From NCBI GenBank assembly GCA_051453625.1, contig JBOZIK010000001.1:70701323-70765322 (forward strand): a stretch of DNA of 64,000 bases, given 5' to 3'. Of this stretch, positions 33,428 to 45,028 are shown in pieces. The notes under the pieces were generated by a model, which worked only from the letters and a program-made list of their open reading frames with translations, made no database searches and had not been told where the DNA came from. The stretch's first letter is position 1; the number at the start of each line of letters is the position of its first letter. Made by a program: the position numbers and the translations under genes. The stretch comes from Welwitschia mirabilis. Lineage: Eukaryota; Gnetophyta; Gnetopsida; Welwitschiales.

Positions 33428-34260
33428 ATGTGTTATCAAAATAACAAAGGGTCTTTTTAGAAGAGCTTATCAAAATAAGCTAATAATTCATTACTCTAAA
33501 ATATCAAATGAATCCCTAGATAAGTTCAACAAAAAGTTTAAGAAGGATCCTATCTATCAAGAAATACTAGTAGATTATGGTAAACTTAGAGAGTTAAGGG
33601 ATGTAATAAGACTTCTCAATAACCTAGATCTTTCTTATTTTCCTAAGGTTGCTAGATTAGTTTACTATTTTCTTATCTAAGTGTTCTACTGTACTGATTC
33701 TTTTAATGTGGATTCCTCTACTCTTTTGAATCTTATTTTGAGAAGAAGAATTCAAGTAATCATAAATATGATAGCCTCTCCTACAAATCTCTCTAGAGGA
33801 GATTATGAGGAGTTTCAGCCCTTGTGTGACTCCATAGATAATAAGGCTAAGATCATCAAGGAATTCTATAGAAAATTCAATCAATGGAAAACTATGCTTT
33901 TTACCTTCCAACTTATCCTAAAATATTGTTTTCTTCAATTATTTTTTACTTACAATTTTTTACCTCTTGTTGATCATCATGATGAGATCTTAAAATATTA
34001 TGCTTATTTTTTATAATTTATATGAATTTATCACTTTAGTGATGCTCTTGCCATTATTCTTAATAATATGATCTCTTAGTTGGAATATCATAAAACTAGT
34101 GATCTTCCTTATGCCATCATGATTGCTAATACTTGTCTTCATTTGACAGTTTAAATGCGTGCAGAACTTAAAATATTAACTTCTATGTCTTCTATTAGGC
34201 ATTATACTCTATCTCATATGCACATTTTCGCTAGATCTAAGAAACTTTAAAGTCTTCTTA
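33428..34260 (+). pseudogene. Extra ORF after pol in element E, resembles a plant-transposon protein domain
   Basis: From 33444 to 34016 one frame is open except for a single TAA (33678-33680). It reads TKGLFRRAYQNKLI, then NESLDKFNKKFKKDPIYQEI, VDYGKLRELRDVIRLL, SYFPKVARLVYYFL and, after the stop, QVIINMIASP and RGDYEEFQPLCDSID. Past a frame change LPYAIMIANTC..L (about 34105-34150) is readable. The shape (LV..F......ILG.P....) recalls the 'putative plant transposon protein' domain found in some plant LTR elements; that assignment is tentative. Sireviruses often carry an env-like ORF here, but I see no clear signal peptide or fusion-like membrane segment. The product is unknown. It is better preserved than gag or pol. 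Confidence 0.55.
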
Positions 34261-34261
34261 T

Positions 34262-34889
34262 TCAAATTAGACCTCCCCCAAAGTAACTTTATTGTACCTC
34301 AAGATGTTGTATTCTCAAACTCATTACATGAAAGAGGTATTTATTATAGTTGGGAATTAGATTACACATACTTATAATAAAGTTGGCACCTATACTCAAA
34401 AGATAGAAGAATAAGATGATGATGACCCAAATTTTGAAAAATAATCTAAGAAGGAGGAAGAATAAAAATCAAATTAACTATGTTGATTTCTCTATTATTT
34501 TTATTATTCTAGTCTTTCTTCTACTACTTTTCTTTTTCTCTTCTTTGACATTGATATCAAATGGAAAATAAATAATTGCTATAAAATTAGTTATAATCTA
34601 TTTTAATTATTAATTAATATCATTAATTTCTTTATAAGTATTTTTCAAATGTACTTTTTAAGATTGGTTAAAAGAAATATATTTTGAATCATTTGTCTTA
34701 TCTCTTAAAGAATACTATATTTCTCATGAGCTATCTTTAGATTTTTTTATGGCTCTATTTGAAAAATTATTATGAATTCTTCATTTGAACAAATATGGTT
34801 AATAATTTTTTATGAATCTAAATGGGCATTTTTTGAGAGGGATTTTTCAAATTAATATTTTCAAATAATTATATTTTACCATCAATTTC
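34262..34889 (+). other. 3' untranslated region of element E
   Basis: Includes a short acidic stretch (about 34395-34470, DDDDPNFEK-like) that may be the C-terminus of the extra ORF, then AT-rich non-coding sequence up to the polypurine tract. Confidence 0.5.
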
Positions 34890-34900
34890 AAAGGGGGAGA
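34890..34900 (+). other. Polypurine tract of element E
   Basis: AAAGGGGGAGA directly before the LTR start TGTTAAG. Confidence 0.85.
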
Positions 34901-34901
34901 T

Positions 34902-35445
34902 TGTTAAGTTATAATTTTACAAAGTTGATATCAAAGTAACATTTTCTAGTATAGAAAAATATGATGTATTTTTTGCAAAAAATATTAATCCTTATAAGTC
35001 AAAAGTAATAAACATTTCTCACTTACTATGCTTGAACCTGACAAGTTATAGAACCTCAAAGGAGTTTACCAAATTTCTAAGGAGGTGACAAGATTTGTAT
35101 AAAAAAGTGTTGAAACTAGTTTATTAATAATTTGACTAGATTTCTAAGGGGCTAACCAAATCTGTATAAATATTTATTAGATCTTTTCATGAAGGAATCG
35201 ACTAGATGTTTGAGGGATCAACCCAATATAGGCTAGAAATGTTTCAACTATTTTTCATATGGGTTTCACTAGACTAACATGTAGTTGAGTAGAATTAGAC
35301 ATATGTGGTTGACTAAATTCCTGATGAGGCTAATTGGACTTAAAGTCATAAAAAACTTAGGTTAATTAGATGAATATGGAGTCAATTAACTTCAATGGTG
35401 ATACTCAATGTTATTGACCAGATACTTCTAAAGGATTAGTCATAT
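34902..35445 (+). repeat. 3' LTR of element E, truncated
   Basis: Begins TGTTAAGTTATAATTTTAC and follows the 5' LTR for about 545 of 1211 bases. Similarity stops near 35445, where leader sequence of the inverted LTR F begins. Confidence 0.8.
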
Positions 35446-35489
35446 TTAGGGTTTAAGAGTGTAGACCTGTTAGGATCTATCAAAGAGTC

Positions 35490-35508
35490 TATCTAATTCT
35501 AATACCAA
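35490..35508 (-). other. Primer binding site next to LTR F
   Basis: Minus strand TTGGTATTAGAATTAGAT, a degenerate tRNA-iMet site (TGGTATCAGAGC), placed right after the LTR end as in a 5' LTR. Confidence 0.65.
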
Positions 35509-35509
35509 A

Positions 35510-36548
35510 TTAAAGGATTTAGAACACCAAAAGTGTGAGTGAATAGGATTTAAAAATAAGTAAACTCAGAAGATATCTTTACAAGTATTGAAAACTAAAA
35601 GATATTTATGTATATGAAATACAAAATTAATTTGAAAGAAATATAACTGAAAACAAAAATACCAATGAAGATAGACACATGGTTTATAGTGGTTTAGAAA
35701 CCTCCTACTTCATTCTAGATGATTAGCTTTTATTCAAACCTAAACTAGATCTTCGTTAATTACTTTCAATGTATTCCAAGCTCACCTATAACCCTTTTAT
35801 AATTAGACTTTTCAAAGGCTCAATCTCAACCTTTATAGAGAATGATTTTTGGTGATAATAGTGTGTCATAATGCATAGGTTTCACTATATTTAAAGGATA
35901 AGAATAATATAGATACACTACTTGGAATGATCATAAAATATGCATACATATAGTATAAATTAATTAATCAAGTATAGATAATAACAAAAGATGTTTATTC
36001 ATCTTTGGTCAAATAGAAAGTGTGATGAAAAATTATACAATGATTTTGATGTCTGACAAATATATATGATAAACTTTTAGGGTTTTATAAGTGTAATAGA
36101 TTCTCTAATGGATAACAGCAAAAGGTTAAATGGCTAGAAAATATTATCTTCATCATAATTAGTTGAACCCTTAGGTATCTAATTAACCCTATGATTAAAA
36201 AAGTTGAAAACATTTCACTCTAGATCTAGTCGATCCCTCTAGAATCTAGTCAATTCTTTAATTATTAGATGTAAAACATTTGTTGCATAAGTATGATTAA
36301 TCTCTTAGGAATCTAATCAACCTTTCAATGATCTATCTTAGACACTTTATGGTATAAGTACAGTGGACATTTTGGAATTTGGTTAACCCTTTAGAGGGTA
36401 TGAAACTTTTTAGGTTCAGGTAAAGTCTGTGATAAAAGATTTCAACTTCTGATCTATAATGATTAATATTTTTTGTAATAAATACAACATGTTTTGTTAT
36501 AATAATAAATATTAGTTTTCCATCAATGTGATAAAATATAACTTAATA
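35510..36548 (-). repeat. LTR F: same copia family as E, inverted
   Basis: Read on the minus strand it starts TATTAAGTTATATTTTATCA and contains CAAAAAATATTAATC. Near its end it has blocks such as CCACTATAAACCATGTGTCT that match the E 5' LTR end (CTACTATAAATTGTGTATCT). A primer binding site and about 45 bases of leader follow, then the truncated E 3' LTR in opposite orientation. No F coding region is present. Confidence 0.8.
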
Positions 36549-36808
36549 GATTCATTCATGTTACTCCCTTTTCTTTTCTCCCATATCAAAGTAGTAGTCT
36601 CTTTAATTCTCTCTTAATTTAAGATTCTCATATCTAGGAGATTCTTTTTATATTTCATCTTATTTCTTTAGTCCTACTTTAGTTTAGTTTAATTACCATC
36701 TTATTTCTGTAGCTCATTCTCCTACTTTGTTATTAAGGGAAATACTATATAAGCATTCTCCACATATATAAAAAATGTGAGAGATAGAGGGAGGAAGGAA
36801 GGAGGGGG

Positions 36809-36811
<3 letters not shown>
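36549..36811. other. Spacer between LTR F and the GA repeat
   Basis: No gene or repeat family recognised. It contains an ACTATATAAGC stretch at about 36747, but there is no gene downstream to suggest a promoter. Confidence 0.4.
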
Positions 36812-36879
<68 letters not shown>

Positions 36880-36979
36880 NNNNNNNNNNNNNNNNNNNNN
36901 NNNNNNNNNNNNNNNNNNNNNNNNNNNNNNNNNNNNNNNNNNNNNNNNNNNNNNNNNNNNNNNNNNNNNNNNNNNNNNN

Positions 36980-37052
<73 letters not shown>
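36812..37052. repeat. (GA)n microsatellite with internal gap
   Basis: Pure GA from 36812 to 36879, 100 N, then pure GA from 36980 to 37052. At least 70 dinucleotide units are visible. The long Arg-Glu open frame across it is meaningless. Confidence 0.98.
36880..36979. other. Assembly gap (100 N) in the GA repeat
   Basis: Exactly 100 N, a placeholder where the assembler could not resolve the repeat length. Confidence 0.99.
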
Positions 37053-37054
<2 letters not shown>

Positions 37055-40000
37055 ATTTTTTGATAATTTTACAAGAAATATAGTACTTTACTTTACATCT
37101 TGAGACTTGTAATTACTAGAAACCTCAAAAATAGTGGCAAAAGAACTTCATTATTAGAAACCCTCTTGTCTTAGATCTCTTATTGAAAGATCATTTATTA
37201 TTGTATCCTACCTCCTAGCTTAAACCTCATCCTATCTTATCTACCTAGCTAAGGAAGAAGACATGTTCTAATCCTTTAACCCCATAGCCAAGACTTGTCT
37301 CACCTTCACTTAGCATAGGAATACCTTTGGGTAACTAAGAGAATACACCATTTCTTAAGGAAATTATTTTTTCTCTCTATCCTCACTTTTACTTTTTTTA
37401 TTTCTTTTGTTTTTTTTTCACTTCCTTTTATGAGGATATTCACTAGTCATTATCCACTACTCTAATCCTATTCTTTGGTTTTTTTATACTTGGAAAAAAA
37501 ATCATTCATAGTTATCTAACTTTGAGCTACCCTCTAATATAAATCTAGAACTTCACCCTATGAAGTAAGCATTGTTGTTTCTTCCAAGCCTAGAAAAGGG
37601 AATGTACATTAAAATCTCTTTCTTAGTACTAGAAGAATGATTTAAAAGATATTTCACTCACTCATCATTATCAGACATACTCTAAAATATATCTATAAAT
37701 GGGAAAAAAGGTAGTTTAAGAATCTTCATTTCCCTTTTCCTTTCCCTTTTCCCTTTCTACATCTTCTTCTGAAGGCTTCTATTTGGAAACATCCCTTTTT
37801 GAGCTAGTACCATCTCCAACTAATAATATTTATTTTCATTTATCATTTTCCATTTGTCCTATCTTTACTATAATCAATGCATTCATGGCTAATTTATCTC
37901 CATTCTATATCAAGAATAAACCCCTTAACTTTTATATTCTTAACTCTCTATTGTTGAAACAAGGTAAGTTTCTTTAATAGGTCTTCAATAGTTTCTTTCT
38001 CATCCCTAAAGAATTTGGTTTTGTTTTTATTGATTTGACTATTATTGCTACTTTTACGATTCCTAGGATTAGGTTCTAAAAATATAGAAAGCTTATATTA
38101 TTCTTGTTATTTAACTATCTTAAACATATGAGTAATAATTTAATTTAATTATTGAATCTGTTAAATGCATCTTTGTAATGTGAAAGCATTTTATTGATTA
38201 TTATGATATTTACCTTGGTTGATTTGAATATGAGCTTTTATAAATATCTTAAGGGTGTCTTCTAAGAAATTTGAAGAGGATAGTTGAGTTTTAGAAGATA
38301 AATGATAGTGGTTAAAAATGAAAGATAGACTAAATGGTATTCAGGAGAGAATAAAGGATAAGATTAAAAAGGTAAATAGAATAAGAAATATGAGTTATAA
38401 GAGATAGTATAAGGTAAAATAAATTTATGAAATGATGAAGGATAAGAGTCACAAAGAAATATAGAAGGAAAAAAACTCAAAAATTGTCTTAATAAGAGTA
38501 AGGATCTTTAGATTAAAAATCATGGAAGTAAGATATAAGATGATCAACATATGAAGAAAAAGTGTCAAAGTTCCATGTGTATGCATAAGAAGATTAAGTA
38601 TTATATAATAGAAAATCTAGGTATTAATATTGAAGGTAATCCTTGATGATTCTCCTATATTAATGATTATATGACAAATGAGATCGGTAATTTTAGATGA
38701 AAAATTGAAGATTATAATTCATATTATAAGAAGAGGTTCAATAAAACTAACCTTTAGAGATACATTGTCATTTTATGAAAGGTTTTAGAAGATCCAAGGA
38801 CATTAAAGAGTTTTAGGTATTGCAAGAGGTAAGGATCATAAAATTAAAAGGATTTCATGGTAAAAGGTCATCACTCCCAATGGAATAGGATAGTAGGATT
38901 GTCAATGGAATAGGACGATGACACTAGTTAAGTGCAAAGAATGGCCATAAAAAGAATATAAGATAATCATGATATAAAAATTAAGCTTCTAAGTGGGTTT
39001 ATGTAGATGGAAATTTGATAGAAACAAAAGAATTTAAAGCAAATGAAAAAACCATAAAATGGAATTAAATACTGAAACAAATATCATGTAAAAAATAATT
39101 ATGTAGAAATGAAAAATGAAAGTATTAAATCATTTCTCTAAACTTTACTAATAATAAATTTCTACAAATTTATCTTCAAAGTACCTACTAAGGAAGTTAC
39201 TTAAAATATAAAATGGAAGAAGAAATAGGAAAATGTAAAAATAGAAATAGGAAGAAGAAATTTTTTTTATTTTTGTTTTCTTTTCTTTAAACCTATAAAA
39301 GATCATATCTTATAATAAGATTTGATAAACTATTTTTATTAATATTTACAAAAAAATAAAGAACACAAAAGAAAATGAGAAAAACAAAAAGAAAGAAAAA
39401 ATAAAAGAAAATAAGAAAATCACTAGATAAGATTCCAATGATTAAGTGACAAACATCAATCCACTAGTGAGAAAACAAAAAGAAAATGAAGGGAAAAAAA
39501 GGACTAACAAAAAGAATTAAAAGAAAAGAAAGAGAAGAAGACCTTTTCTTCCTTAAAAAAAGGACATTAAAATGGAACTATAAAATAATATAAAAATAAA
39601 ATTAAAAAAGAAAACTAAATTAAATTAGAAAAAAAAATGGTATTACATGTTCATGCTCCAATATAGCTACTATGTCATTTTTCCTAATAACAACACTAAG
39701 ATGCTATTTGTGGTGAAATTTGTCTATAATTATGTTCTCTATTAATGTATAATAATATGGAATATTGTTCCTAGGAATATAAATCTTGCATGGTAAAACT
39801 CAATTTCACTAATAAAGCTAGGAATTTGTTTTATAGCATAGTCATAATTTCATTCTTTAGCAAGGATGGATATGGTAAACTATTTATAAAACAAGCACAA
39901 CAAAAATGAATATGAGTGATTGAAATATTTAAGAAAGCTAGAAGTGGGACATAGCTTTAACATTAGCATCATGACTTTAAGATAGTAGGATTCTTTAATT

Positions 40001-40539
40001 AAATTAATGTAGCTTAGCATAACGACATGATCTCATCTGCTAAAAACATAAAGGAAATGTTTTTAAGATACTCTAGTATTTACAGCAAAGATATTATAAT
40101 CATGAAATGTATAGTTCTCCCAAGGTACATCAAATAAAGATTCAGGTTCAAAAAATAAAGTGTGAAGAAAAATCACATGAAATCTTAACATTATAAAATT
40201 CCTTAACCAATCTTAAGCATAACAAGTATGAAGCAATCACCACTTAACACCAAAGTACTAAACTAAGGGGAATACATATAATCCTTTATTATCAAGTAGT
40301 AAAAGCATACTATACATGAAAAGCATTCATTTTTAGTTTAAGAAACATATGGTAGCTTAGCCCATCCCTAATGGAAGGTTTTGAAAAAACTCATGAATAA
40401 AGCTCTAATAATTTCTTATAATAATCTAATAATTAATTCTAAATTAAACTAAATTACGCTATTTGTAGGCTATATTTATTGGGTTTAAATCCCTTAAATG
40501 CACAACTACGACTTGTTTAGGTACTAATGGATTTACAAA
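37053..40539. other. Unassigned AT-rich stretch
   Basis: No family motif could be read on either strand. The small open frame at 37783-37977 (+) is hydrophobic and unlike anything recognised. Purine-rich A/G-biased sequence dominates about 38300-39620. It may be internal sequence of the Ty3 element whose integrase lies at 42960-44170. Confidence 0.35.
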
Positions 40540-40740
40540 ATATGTGATATAAATCATGATCTCTTAAATTTTCATTAGAATTAATGGGTTGAAATAACCC
40601 TCATATTATAAAAGAAATAGAAAAGTATAGAGAGTAGAATGTGAAAGTGTGAAAATAATTGTCATAACAACTTTATATGGATAATAAGAAATTTGAGAGG
40701 AAGAAAACTTGAAATAGAGTTAAGACTATTAAAAATATTC
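40540..40740 (+). repeat. Direct repeat copy 1 (about 200 bp)
   Basis: Shares an ordered series of blocks with 41982-42180: TGTGATA..A..TC..GATCTCTT, TTTTCATTAGA / TTTGCATTAGA, AATAACCCT, GAAAGTG, GAGGAAGAAAA and TTAAGACTATT.AAAATAT.CAA. The copies are about 1440 bases apart, in the same orientation. Confidence 0.6.
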
Positions 40741-40854
40741 AAAGATACCCTCCATGAGAAATCTAAGAATTAGATTATCATGACATTTGAAGTACTACTA
40801 CATGCCTCTAGCATAGTAATCTATATAGAATTAACCATATGAAAGACTTTTTAA

Positions 40855-41031
40855 AATTCATCATAAAGAGTTTAAAGAGATCACCACATATAGAATTCAA
40901 TATAAATTCACTATGTAAAATTGCACATATAACTTAATAAAGTTTATCACATGGAAACTACATATAGAACTTTATAAAGTTCACTACATAAAAGAATTTA
41001 ATATGAGTTCATCATATAGAGAATATTAAAA
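40855..41031 (+). repeat. Degenerate short tandem repeat, six units
   Basis: Units beginning near 40855, 40879, 40905, 40941, 40978 and 41005 share an AGTTCATCATATAGAGAA-like core (variants AATTCATCATAAAGAG, GATCACCACATATAGAA, AGTTCACTACATAAAAGAA). Spacing is 24-37 bases. Confidence 0.55.
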
Positions 41032-41981
41032 TATTAGATCTTTAATCTCTTCTAATATAGGATCATCCTTTGTAGAAGAACGTATCTCTACTACTAACAC
41101 ATTTAACTTTTCATCTAAAAGATCTCTTGCTCTTGTAAAGTAATTAAGTGAAATATATTTTATCTCCTTACAGTATAGTAGATGTGTTATTTTTCCTTTA
41201 TACGACTCTCTAGATTTTGAAATATTGATTTATTAAAGGGATTTCTTATTGATACTAATGCTTTATAATCATATTAAACATTCTTGAACTTATTTCATTT
41301 TCAATGAAAAAGGATATTATTCCTTTAATTAATTCATGGATATTTTATAGAATAAACACAATATAATCATATTAGGAAAGAAGAATTCTAAGTAAAATTA
41401 CTTTAGCATTATCATCATGAACCTTTTAATTTTCTACTATAAGTTGAATTAAGATAGACATGAAGTAAGTGATGTATTGATCCATTTCAATCAAACTTTC
41501 CATTCATAAACTACACAGTTGATGCTTAAGACTTTTCTTTAGCTTATTTTCTTTAGAACTAAAAATTGTGCTTGAATTATTCCCAACCTATTTTGAAGTT
41601 TTTCTTAAGTTAATGTGGTAAACTTAAGAATGTTTAAGGTTTAAGACAATTAATAAAAGAGCTTACTAATCGAATTTAACTTACTCTTCAAGTTTGGTAG
41701 CATTTTTAGGTTTAGAATGTTTGCCACTAATGATCTTCTAGATACCTTTGTTAATTAGCAAAAGTTACATCTTATCCTGTCATGCATGAAAATTTTACCA
41801 TTAAATTTTTCTATCTTCTTTTTCATTAATCCTAATCAATACTTAAGACTATTTTTTCATACCTTATCAAACTTCTTAAAGGATTAAATGCCTCCTATCA
41901 TCCTAGCCTCTTCCTCAATGAAATATGTTTATTACAAAAAGTATAAAAGGCTAAGGATTATACCCATTAGGAATCCATAGG
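41032..41981. other. Unassigned AT-rich stretch
   Basis: Lies between the two direct-repeat copies. No coding motif recognised on either strand. Confidence 0.35.
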
Positions 41982-42180
41982 ATGTGTGATAAAAGTCAAG
42001 ATCTCTTGAATTTGCATTAGACTTGAGGGCATTAAATAACCCTTTATTATAAATTAAAAAAAGAAAAATAAAAATAGAAAAACATAGGAGGCAAAAGAGA
42101 AAAAAATATGAAAGTGGTTATATTGGAAGTTAGGAGGAAGAAAAATAGGGATATGGATTAAGACTATTGAAAATATCCAA
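41982..42180 (+). repeat. Direct repeat copy 2 (about 200 bp)
   Basis: Second copy of the repeat at 40540-40740. The pair could be remnants of LTR internal duplication or of a short LTR element. No primer site or polypurine tract was seen beside them. Confidence 0.55.
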
Positions 42181-42959
42181 CATGATTAGGATTGTAAATT
42201 AGAGTTTCCAAGGCCTAATGGGGTTATTGTATAAAATTTCCAAAGTCTACAAGGGTGTCCTTTAGTTATGGGGCCAAACTAAGGGGTTTTCCTAGAAACT
42301 ATTCATCATTCATTAATTAGTTTCAAAAATGTCCTTAATGAATTACTTGAAGACTAAAGAACATCAATATAGACTCATTCTATGCATAGTAACTAGGATT
42401 AGGTAATATCATCAAAGATGATTAACACACTTCCATCCTCTAATACAATGCTCTAGATGATTCTAATATTTCACAAAATAATAGTATTAACATAACTTAT
42501 TAGTAAATCTTTGTTTCCATATCCTTAAGCATAACAAATGCATAAAAGTATCATAATAATCAATTAAGCATGCTAATAGTCCTATATTTCTTAATGTAAA
42601 TTTAATTTTTGCATGATATCATCTATCATCACTAGGAAAAATGAGCATCCACTCTTATCAAAGCATTAAATAAGTTTAGGTACTACATCTTAAAAGATAA
42701 GATATAGGGGATAGTTAATAAGCCTAGGATAAATGGTATAATAAAAAAATACTTAAATTTAAGAAGATTAAAGTGGATTTCCAAGTTATAAGAGTACAAC
42801 ATTCATCTCTAACTTACTAAGCTACTTGAAGGGATAGACCTACAGAGAGCTCTTGATAACTCTTACATAAGAATAAGCTTAGTTATATGAGGTACTCCTT
42901 TTTCCTACTACTTTTGTGAAATATTAATTTGATTCCTAGTATGAGTACATTTACTATGA
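42181..42959. other. Unassigned AT-rich stretch before the integrase relic
   Basis: Expected to hold RT/RNase H of the same element, but no motif could be read in any frame. Probably too decayed, or deleted. Confidence 0.35.
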
Positions 42960-44170
42960 CCTTGCTATCAAATTCCTCCCAAGCAATAACTTCATATAAT
43001 TTATAAAGATATTTATAAGCAAGTCTATAAGATTCATGATAAAGAATAAAGTTCTCTTTACTATGACAATTTTCCCCAATGTTTTTTTACTCAAGATGAA
43101 GTCTAAGAAATACTACTAGAGCTTCATGATAGAATAGGTGAAGGCCATATCTTTGCAAGATTATTAGCTACATATATCATGAGAGTAGGCTACCATAATA
43201 AAAAACACATTCAAGAATCCTCTTACTTGTGATATTTATTATCAATTTCCTTTGAGGAACCTTAACCAAACTCTACCATTAATTCCCATATTTAAGACTT
43301 TGTCATTTATCAAGTGGGTACTAGATTTCATTAGTAAGATGTATCCCTCTTTCTTTACTAGTCATTCTTTTATTATCATTTCTATAGATTATACTATTCA
43401 CTAGATGGGATCTTAACCCACTACGTACTCAAACATGAACATAATCATAGACTTTCTATAAAGGAATTTCATCACTTACATCATAGAACCTTATGCTTTA
43501 ATTTATGGTAATGGAAAAGCCTTAACTTTCCTTTACTTTGCAAAGTAATTCTATGACCATCATATCTTCATAAAGACCAACATGAAGTATTATCCCTAAC
43601 AAATGGATTATCAAAGTATTCTAATAAGAAGATACTCATAAATATCAAGAAGAAAGTGATTGCTACATCCTCTCCATCCACTAAATAAGATTAGCCTTAA
43701 ATTTCTATGAGGCATGATGTTTGTAATATAGAATAAGCTGAGGACTTGGCATACCCTCATCAAGTATGCCTTATGGAGTAATAAATTGAGATATAAAGTT
43801 AACATCAAGTTTATTCCTTATTACCTCATATATAACCAAAGGTCCTTAATCATTATTTATATTATTTACAAGTATACAAGTTAACGGAAGTATACTCACC
43901 TCTTCAAAAGCCTTATAACAGAGGATTATATCCCTTTTAAAACTACAAGATACCTCAGATCAGACCCTATACATCATGCTTAGATATTAGAATGTCATGG
44001 AAAGATGTTTTGATAAGAATGCTACTCTTAATGATTTTATATTAGAAAATTAGTGCTATAAAGAGACAGAGTATCCAAAACATGGAAGCACCCTAGAAGT
44101 TTTTCCTTCTCCAATTGGAACCTTATCAAATAGTCTCCTTTATAAAAGATTAAGACTAAATGCTAGCAAA
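42960..44170 (+). pseudogene. Element H: Ty3/gypsy (Tat-like) integrase relic
   Basis: Plus-strand frames give YKDIYKQVYKIHDKE, QDEV.EILLELHDRIGEGH, then ARLLATYIMRVGYHNKKHIQ (zinc-binding region; usual E.HEGICG.H......A.KILR.GYYWP). Next come CDIYYQF (CD.CQ), LPLIPIFKTLSFIKWVLDFI (usual MPL.PI....PF..WGLDF.GP), FIIISIDYTIH (usual Y..VA.DY.TKW), NIIIDFL.RNFIT and MKYYPQQMD (usual TPYYPQ.NG). Further on a block like MERCFDKNATLNDFILEN (about 43993-44050) resembles the C-terminal R..RAFNKKV.PR.F..GDLVL. Frames shift several times. No RT, gag or LTR of this element was identified. Confidence 0.7.
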
Positions 44171-45028
44171 TCTACAAGGGTTTAAGCTACCAAATAGTTA
44201 TAATGGATTTCACCTTATCATAACTTCAAATCCCTACTAGATGTCTCTCATACATGATGAAGAGTAAAATTCAAAGTATTTAAATATGTATATAGAAGTT
44301 TTCATTTGCATTATCAATACTCAAAAAATTTTCTAAGTTAGTTGTCTTACATAAGATAGTACTAAATAAAGTAGTGGAGAAAAATAAATAAATCTTATTA
44401 TATTAAATATAAAGTGCTATTACATAAAATAGGAAACATCTCGCCTCCTATAAACTAAGATTGACAAGATTAAAAGAAGTATATAAGTAGAAATCCTTAT
44501 ACTACAAGTAAAAAATCTAAGAATATACCAAGAAAGAGGCAAATGAAACTCAATAAATTTGATCAAACTCATAGGACACTCCCTTTTTAGATTTATAATA
44601 CAACTCTCTCAAACTCTCAAAAGGGATGGATAAAACTTGAATACATAGAAGATTAGTTAAAGTATTATTTTTTTTGGCATACCTTCTTAGTAGGAAATAA
44701 AGACCTTTTGTATTATTTGTAATATTTCTAGAATATTCATTTAATTATAATACCTTAGAATAAATCTTCTCTTTTCATTGCTTAGAAGATCTTTCTTCCA
44801 TCTCCCTCAATCTTTTTGCCTCATTCCTCATAGCTTCTGCTTCCCTTTTAGCAGGCTCGACTTTGTAGCTCATCTTTTATAGTTAAATTATATACCTTAT
44901 AACCTTTTCCTACTTCTTCTCTTTATACCTACTTTACATCTTAAAGAGGCTAGTAGAGGTATATTTTAGTAGCTTTGAATAGATCTACCTCTCCATTAAG
45001 ATGGTAGAACCATCTCTCCATGTAGCCT
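44171..45028. other. Unassigned stretch with a small coiled-coil-like minus frame
   Basis: A minus frame at about 44874-44779 reads MSYKVEPAKREAEAMRNEA then KRLREMEERSSKQ and stops. Composition is strongly helical and charged, unlike the surrounding sequence. It is only about 32 codons and there is no supporting context, so it is not called a gene. The remainder is AT-rich without recognisable motifs and abuts element G. Confidence 0.35.

Larger units (their letters stand above)
27184..35445 (+). mobile_element. Element E: Sirevirus-like Ty1/copia retrotransposon with extra 3' ORF
   Basis: 5' LTR, tRNA-iMet primer binding site, gag, protease, integrase, RT, RNase H, an extra ORF, a polypurine tract and the first part of a 3' LTR all lie in order on the plus strand. 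Integrase before RT defines Ty1/copia. The gag type (UBN2-like domain followed by a zinc knuckle), the LTRs over 1 kb and the additional ORF after pol fit the Sirevirus (SIRE) lineage. All genes are disrupted. The 3' LTR is cut after about 545 bases, where an inverted LTR of the same family begins. Confidence 0.88.

Noticed and set aside
33428-34260. Calling the extra E ORF an envelope protein
   Set aside because: No clear signal peptide, furin-like site or transmembrane segment; position alone is not enough.
36747-36760. TATA-like ACTATATAAG as a host promoter
   Set aside because: Common by chance in AT-rich DNA; followed only by a microsatellite.
36777-37055. Arg-Glu repeat frame
   Set aside because: Translation of the GA microsatellite plus gap.
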